Shown: positions 5,828-8,183 of the stretch, in pieces
Numbering within the stretch: the first letter of the stretch is position 1
How the letters are laid out: each line of letters starts with the position of its first letter
Assembly: GCA_016935655.1 (NCBI GenBank)
Contig: JAFGQM010000034.1
Location: forward strand, 1-8,183
DNA from: Candidatus Altarchaeota archaeon
GTDB taxonomy: Archaea > Altiarchaeota > Altiarchaeia > JAFGQM01
Length of the DNA stretch: 8,183 nucleotides
Direction: 5' to 3'
Notes under the pieces: generated by a model
The model's database searches: none
The model's input: the letters and a program-made list of their open reading frames with translations, nothing else
Told to the model about the DNA's origin: nothing
Program-made: the position numbers and the translations under genes

Positions 5828-6439
5828 ATGGAGACTGATTTCAAGCTTTTCGGGAAATGGGACTATGATGTGGAGATTGTAGATGTAGGCCTGAGACCCT
5901 ATATGAACATCAACCCGATGTCAGTCCCGGATTCCCGGGGCAGGCATACGAAAAAACGATTTTGGAAGGCCGAAAAAGTATCCATAGTCGAGCGCATGAT
6001 AAACAAGATCATGAGGTCCGGGCAGGGCTCGAAGAAGTTCGGCGGCAAGTACATAAGGGGCACTGGCGCAACAGGCAAGAAGAGCCTTGCGATGAAGATA
6101 GTCGAGGGGGCATTTGACATAGTGGCCCAAAAGACCAACGACAACCCCGTTCAAGTCCTGGTCGATGCGGTGCAGAACGCGGCCCCGCGGGAGGAGACCA
6201 CGACCATCATCTACGGCGGTGTCCATTACCACCAGGCTGTTGACATAGCATCACAGAGGCGCATAGACCTTGCGCTTAAGAATATCGTGGTTGCAGCATA
6301 TGCCAACTCATTCAACAGCAAGGGCTCAATCCAGGCTTCATTGGCAGAGGAGATAATAACCACCGCAAACAACGATCCCAAGTCCTACGCAATCAAGAAA
6401 AAAGAAGAGACAGAGAGGATAGCACTCTCATCAAGGTAA
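5828..6439 (+). CDS. rps7: 30S ribosomal protein uS7 (archaeal S7 / S5e type)
   Basis: uS7 nucleates assembly of the 30S head and contacts the E-site tRNA. It has 203 residues, typical of archaeal and eukaryotic uS7 and longer than the bacterial form of about 156. Visible are the archaeal N-terminal extension KLFGKWDYDVEIVDVGLRPY (6-25), GRHTKKRFWKAEKVSIVERM (38-57), NPVQVLVDAVQNAAPREETT (106-125), YGGVHYHQAVDIASQRRIDL (129-148), and the C-terminal SYAIKKKEETERIALSSR (186-203). The start follows the uS12 stop by 1 nt. GAAGG at 5811-5815 is a possible SD at slightly long spacing. The order uS12-uS7-EF-2 is the conserved str cluster. Confidence 0.96.
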   Translation: METDFKLFGKWDYDVEIVDVGLRPYMNINPMSVPDSRGRHTKKRFWKAEKVSIVERMINKIMRSGQGSKKFGGKYIRGTGATGKKSLAMKIVEGAFDIVAQKTNDNPVQVLVDAVQNAAPREETTTIIYGGVHYHQAVDIASQRRIDLALKNIVVAAYANSFNSKGSIQASLAEEIITTANNDPKSYAIKKKEETERIALSSR

Positions 6440-6452
6440 AAACTGAATCAAG

Positions 6453-8183
6453 ATGGGTAGAAGAGAACAGATGGTGGAGAAGGTCGTGAAGCTGATGAAC
6501 CAGAAGGATAGGATAAGGAATATGGGCATCGCCGCACACATCGACCACGGGAAGACCACCCTTAGCGACAATTTGCTTTCCGGTTGCGGTATCATCAGCG
6601 AGGAGCTCTCAGGGAAGCAGCTCTTCATGGACTATGACGAGCAGGAGCAGGCCAGGGGCATCACAATCAACGCCGCCAACGTCTCGATGGTCCACACCTA
6701 TGACCAAAAGGACTATCTAGTCAACCTTATAGACACACCAGGGCACGTTGACTTCTCAGGTGATGTAACGAGGGCCATGAGGGCCGTTGACGGGGCCTTG
6801 ATAGTAGTTTGCGCTGTAGAGGGCGTCATGCCCCAGACCAAGACGGTCATCGGCCAGGCGCTCAAGGAGAAAGTAAAGCCATTGCTTTTCATAAACAAGG
6901 TGGACCGGCTCATAAACGAGCTTAAGCTTACGCCCGAGTCAATGCAGGAGCGCTTCGTGAAGATCATCAACGAGGTGAACAAGCTCATAGGCCAGATGGC
7001 CCCGCCAGAGTTCAAGAAGGACTGGCTGGTGGACGTGAACAGCGGGAAGGTCGCTTTCGGCTCAGCCTACAACAACTGGGCGACATCCATCCCCTACATG
7101 AAGAGGACCGGAATCAGCTTCAAGGACATAATAGACTATTGCAACACAGAGAACCAAAAGGAGCTGGCCAAGAGGGCGAAGCTCCACGAGGTGATACTAG
7201 ACATGGTCGTGAAACATCTTCCCAGCCCCCTGATAGCCCAGAGGTACAGGACCCCTAACATATGGAGGGGCGATATGGAAAGCGACGTGGGCAAGTCGAT
7301 GGCTGCATGCGATGACAACGGCAAGCTGGTGATCATGATAACCAAGATCGTCATCGACCCCCAGGCAGGGGAGATCGCAGTGGGCAGGCTTTTCTCAGGG
7401 ACCCTTAAACGGGGCGTGGAGGCCTACTCAGACGGTGCGAAGACGACCATGAGGGTCCAGCAGCTGGGAGTTTATATGGGCCCTGACCGCATAAACGTGG
7501 AGGAGATATCCGCTGGCAACATAGCCGCCATAAGCGGGTTGAAGAACACCTTCGCTGGGGATACCATAAGCATGGAGCCCATGATGCCGTTCGAGTCGAT
7601 AAAGCATTTCTCGGAGCCTGTGGTTACCAAGGCCATAGAGCCCAAGAAGCCCGCAGACCTTCCGAAGCTGATAGAGGTCATGAAGCAGATGGCCAAGGCC
7701 GATCCGACCTTGGAGGTTACCATAGACGAGGAGACCGGCGAGTACCTGATCAGCGGCATGGGCGAGCTGCATCTGGAGATCGTGGAATATAGGATATCAA
7801 AGGAAAGGGGGGTCCCGATAAACAGCAGCAACCCAATCGTGGTCTTCAGGGAGACAGTGAGCAAAGAGGGTCCCGAGATACAGGGCAGGAGCCCCAATAA
7901 GCATAACGACTTCTTCATCCAGGTGGAGCCTCTTGAGGATGAGGTCTACAGGGCCTTGTATGAGGGCAAGTTCTCCGAGGGCAGGCGGAAGAACAGCAAG
8001 GACATCTGGCAGGACCTGGCCGCTCTGGGGATGGGGAAGGACGAAGCCAAGAGCATAAGGGACATCTACAAGGGGAACATCTTTGTCGATGCCACGAAGG
8101 GCGTGCAGCACCTGGACGAGGTCATAGAACTGGTCTTGGACGCCTTCGAGCAGGTCATGAAAAGAGGGCCTATCTCGCAGGAG
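6453..8183 (+). CDS. fusA: Translation elongation factor EF-2 (3' end outside window)
   Basis: This archaeal translocase GTPase moves tRNA and mRNA through the ribosome after peptide bond formation. I translated 577 codons without a stop up to the right edge. The full protein is usually about 730 residues, so most of domain IV and domain V are missing. Motifs are G1 AHIDHGKT (28-35), switch I DEQEQARGITINAANVSM (62-79), G3 DTPGH (94-98), G4 NKVD (148-151) and G5 GSA (203-205). Domain II follows at about 285-375, and domain III includes ISGMGELHLEI (434-444). The His that is normally modified to diphthamide lies beyond the window. The MGRREQMVEKV opening matches archaeal EF-2 starts. The ATG lies 13 nt after uS7; the nearest SD-like AAGG (6433-6436) is 16 nt away, so initiation may be coupled or weakly SD-dependent. 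Confidence 0.96.
   Translation, partial: MGRREQMVEKVVKLMNQKDRIRNMGIAAHIDHGKTTLSDNLLSGCGIISEELSGKQLFMDYDEQEQARGITINAANVSMVHTYDQKDYLVNLIDTPGHVDFSGDVTRAMRAVDGALIVVCAVEGVMPQTKTVIGQALKEKVKPLLFINKVDRLINELKLTPESMQERFVKIINEVNKLIGQMAPPEFKKDWLVDVNSGKVAFGSAYNNWATSIPYMKRTGISFKDIIDYCNTENQKELAKRAKLHEVILDMVVKHLPSPLIAQRYRTPNIWRGDMESDVGKSMAACDDNGKLVIMITKIVIDPQAGEIAVGRLFSGTLKRGVEAYSDGAKTTMRVQQLGVYMGPDRINVEEISAGNIAAISGLKNTFAGDTISMEPMMPFESIKHFSEPVVTKAIEPKKPADLPKLIEVMKQMAKADPTLEVTIDEETGEYLISGMGELHLEIVEYRISKERGVPINSSNPIVVFRETVSKEGPEIQGRSPNKHNDFFIQVEPLEDEVYRALYEGKFSEGRRKNSKDIWQDLAALGMGKDEAKSIRDIYKGNIFVDATKGVQHLDEVIELVLDAFEQVMKRGPISQE

Noticed and set aside
7472..7918. 148-codon open frame antisense to EF-2
   Set aside because: It lies wholly inside the conserved EF-2 frame, and its product looks like a reverse-strand shadow.
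1..8183. CRISPR arrays, insertion sequences, integrases, tRNA or rRNA genes
   Set aside because: I saw no regularly spaced repeats, transposase-like frames, terminal repeats, or tRNA-like clover patterns with a GTTCRANNC arm in the non-coding part.

Overview
The window looks like archaeal chromosome at about 50% G+C. It codes for archaeal-type ribosomal proteins that bacteria lack (eS1/S3Ae, eS17), archaeal forms of uS12 and uS7, an archaeal EF-2, and CDP-archaeol synthase of the ether-lipid pathway. Arginine codons are mostly AGG/AGA and ATA isoleucine is frequent, which fits. I cannot place the lineage from this sequence. Several ribosomal proteins are somewhat divergent, so an uncultivated archaeal group is possible, but that is inference.

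Layout. (1) Positions 1-2975, + strand: a tight co-directional run of the 3' part of serS, then eS1, an SppA-type membrane protease, eS17 and CDP-archaeol synthase. Gaps are 2-13 nt, so this is probably one transcript. (2) Positions 2978-5026, - strand: one long gene for a DUF4139-family protein of unknown role, converging on carS with only 2 nt between the stop codons. (3) Positions 5027-5397: a 371-nt region between divergent genes with AT-rich promoter-like stretches. It also holds a short stretch of coding-like sequence (5170-about 5285) that stays in frame with uS12. (4) Positions 5398-8183, + strand: uS12, uS7 and EF-2, the archaeal 'str' order. EF-2 runs off the right edge inside the protein.

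How the genes work together. serS, eS1, eS17, uS12, uS7 and EF-2 serve translation. SppA and CarS are membrane proteins for peptide turnover and lipid synthesis, and they alternate with ribosomal genes in the first operon. The DUF4139 gene stands alone with its own probable promoter.

This is mostly a housekeeping region. I saw no mobile elements, CRISPR array, tRNA or rRNA. The only part that could hide something undescribed is the leader upstream of uS12. The DUF4139 protein is the only sizeable gene product without an assigned function.
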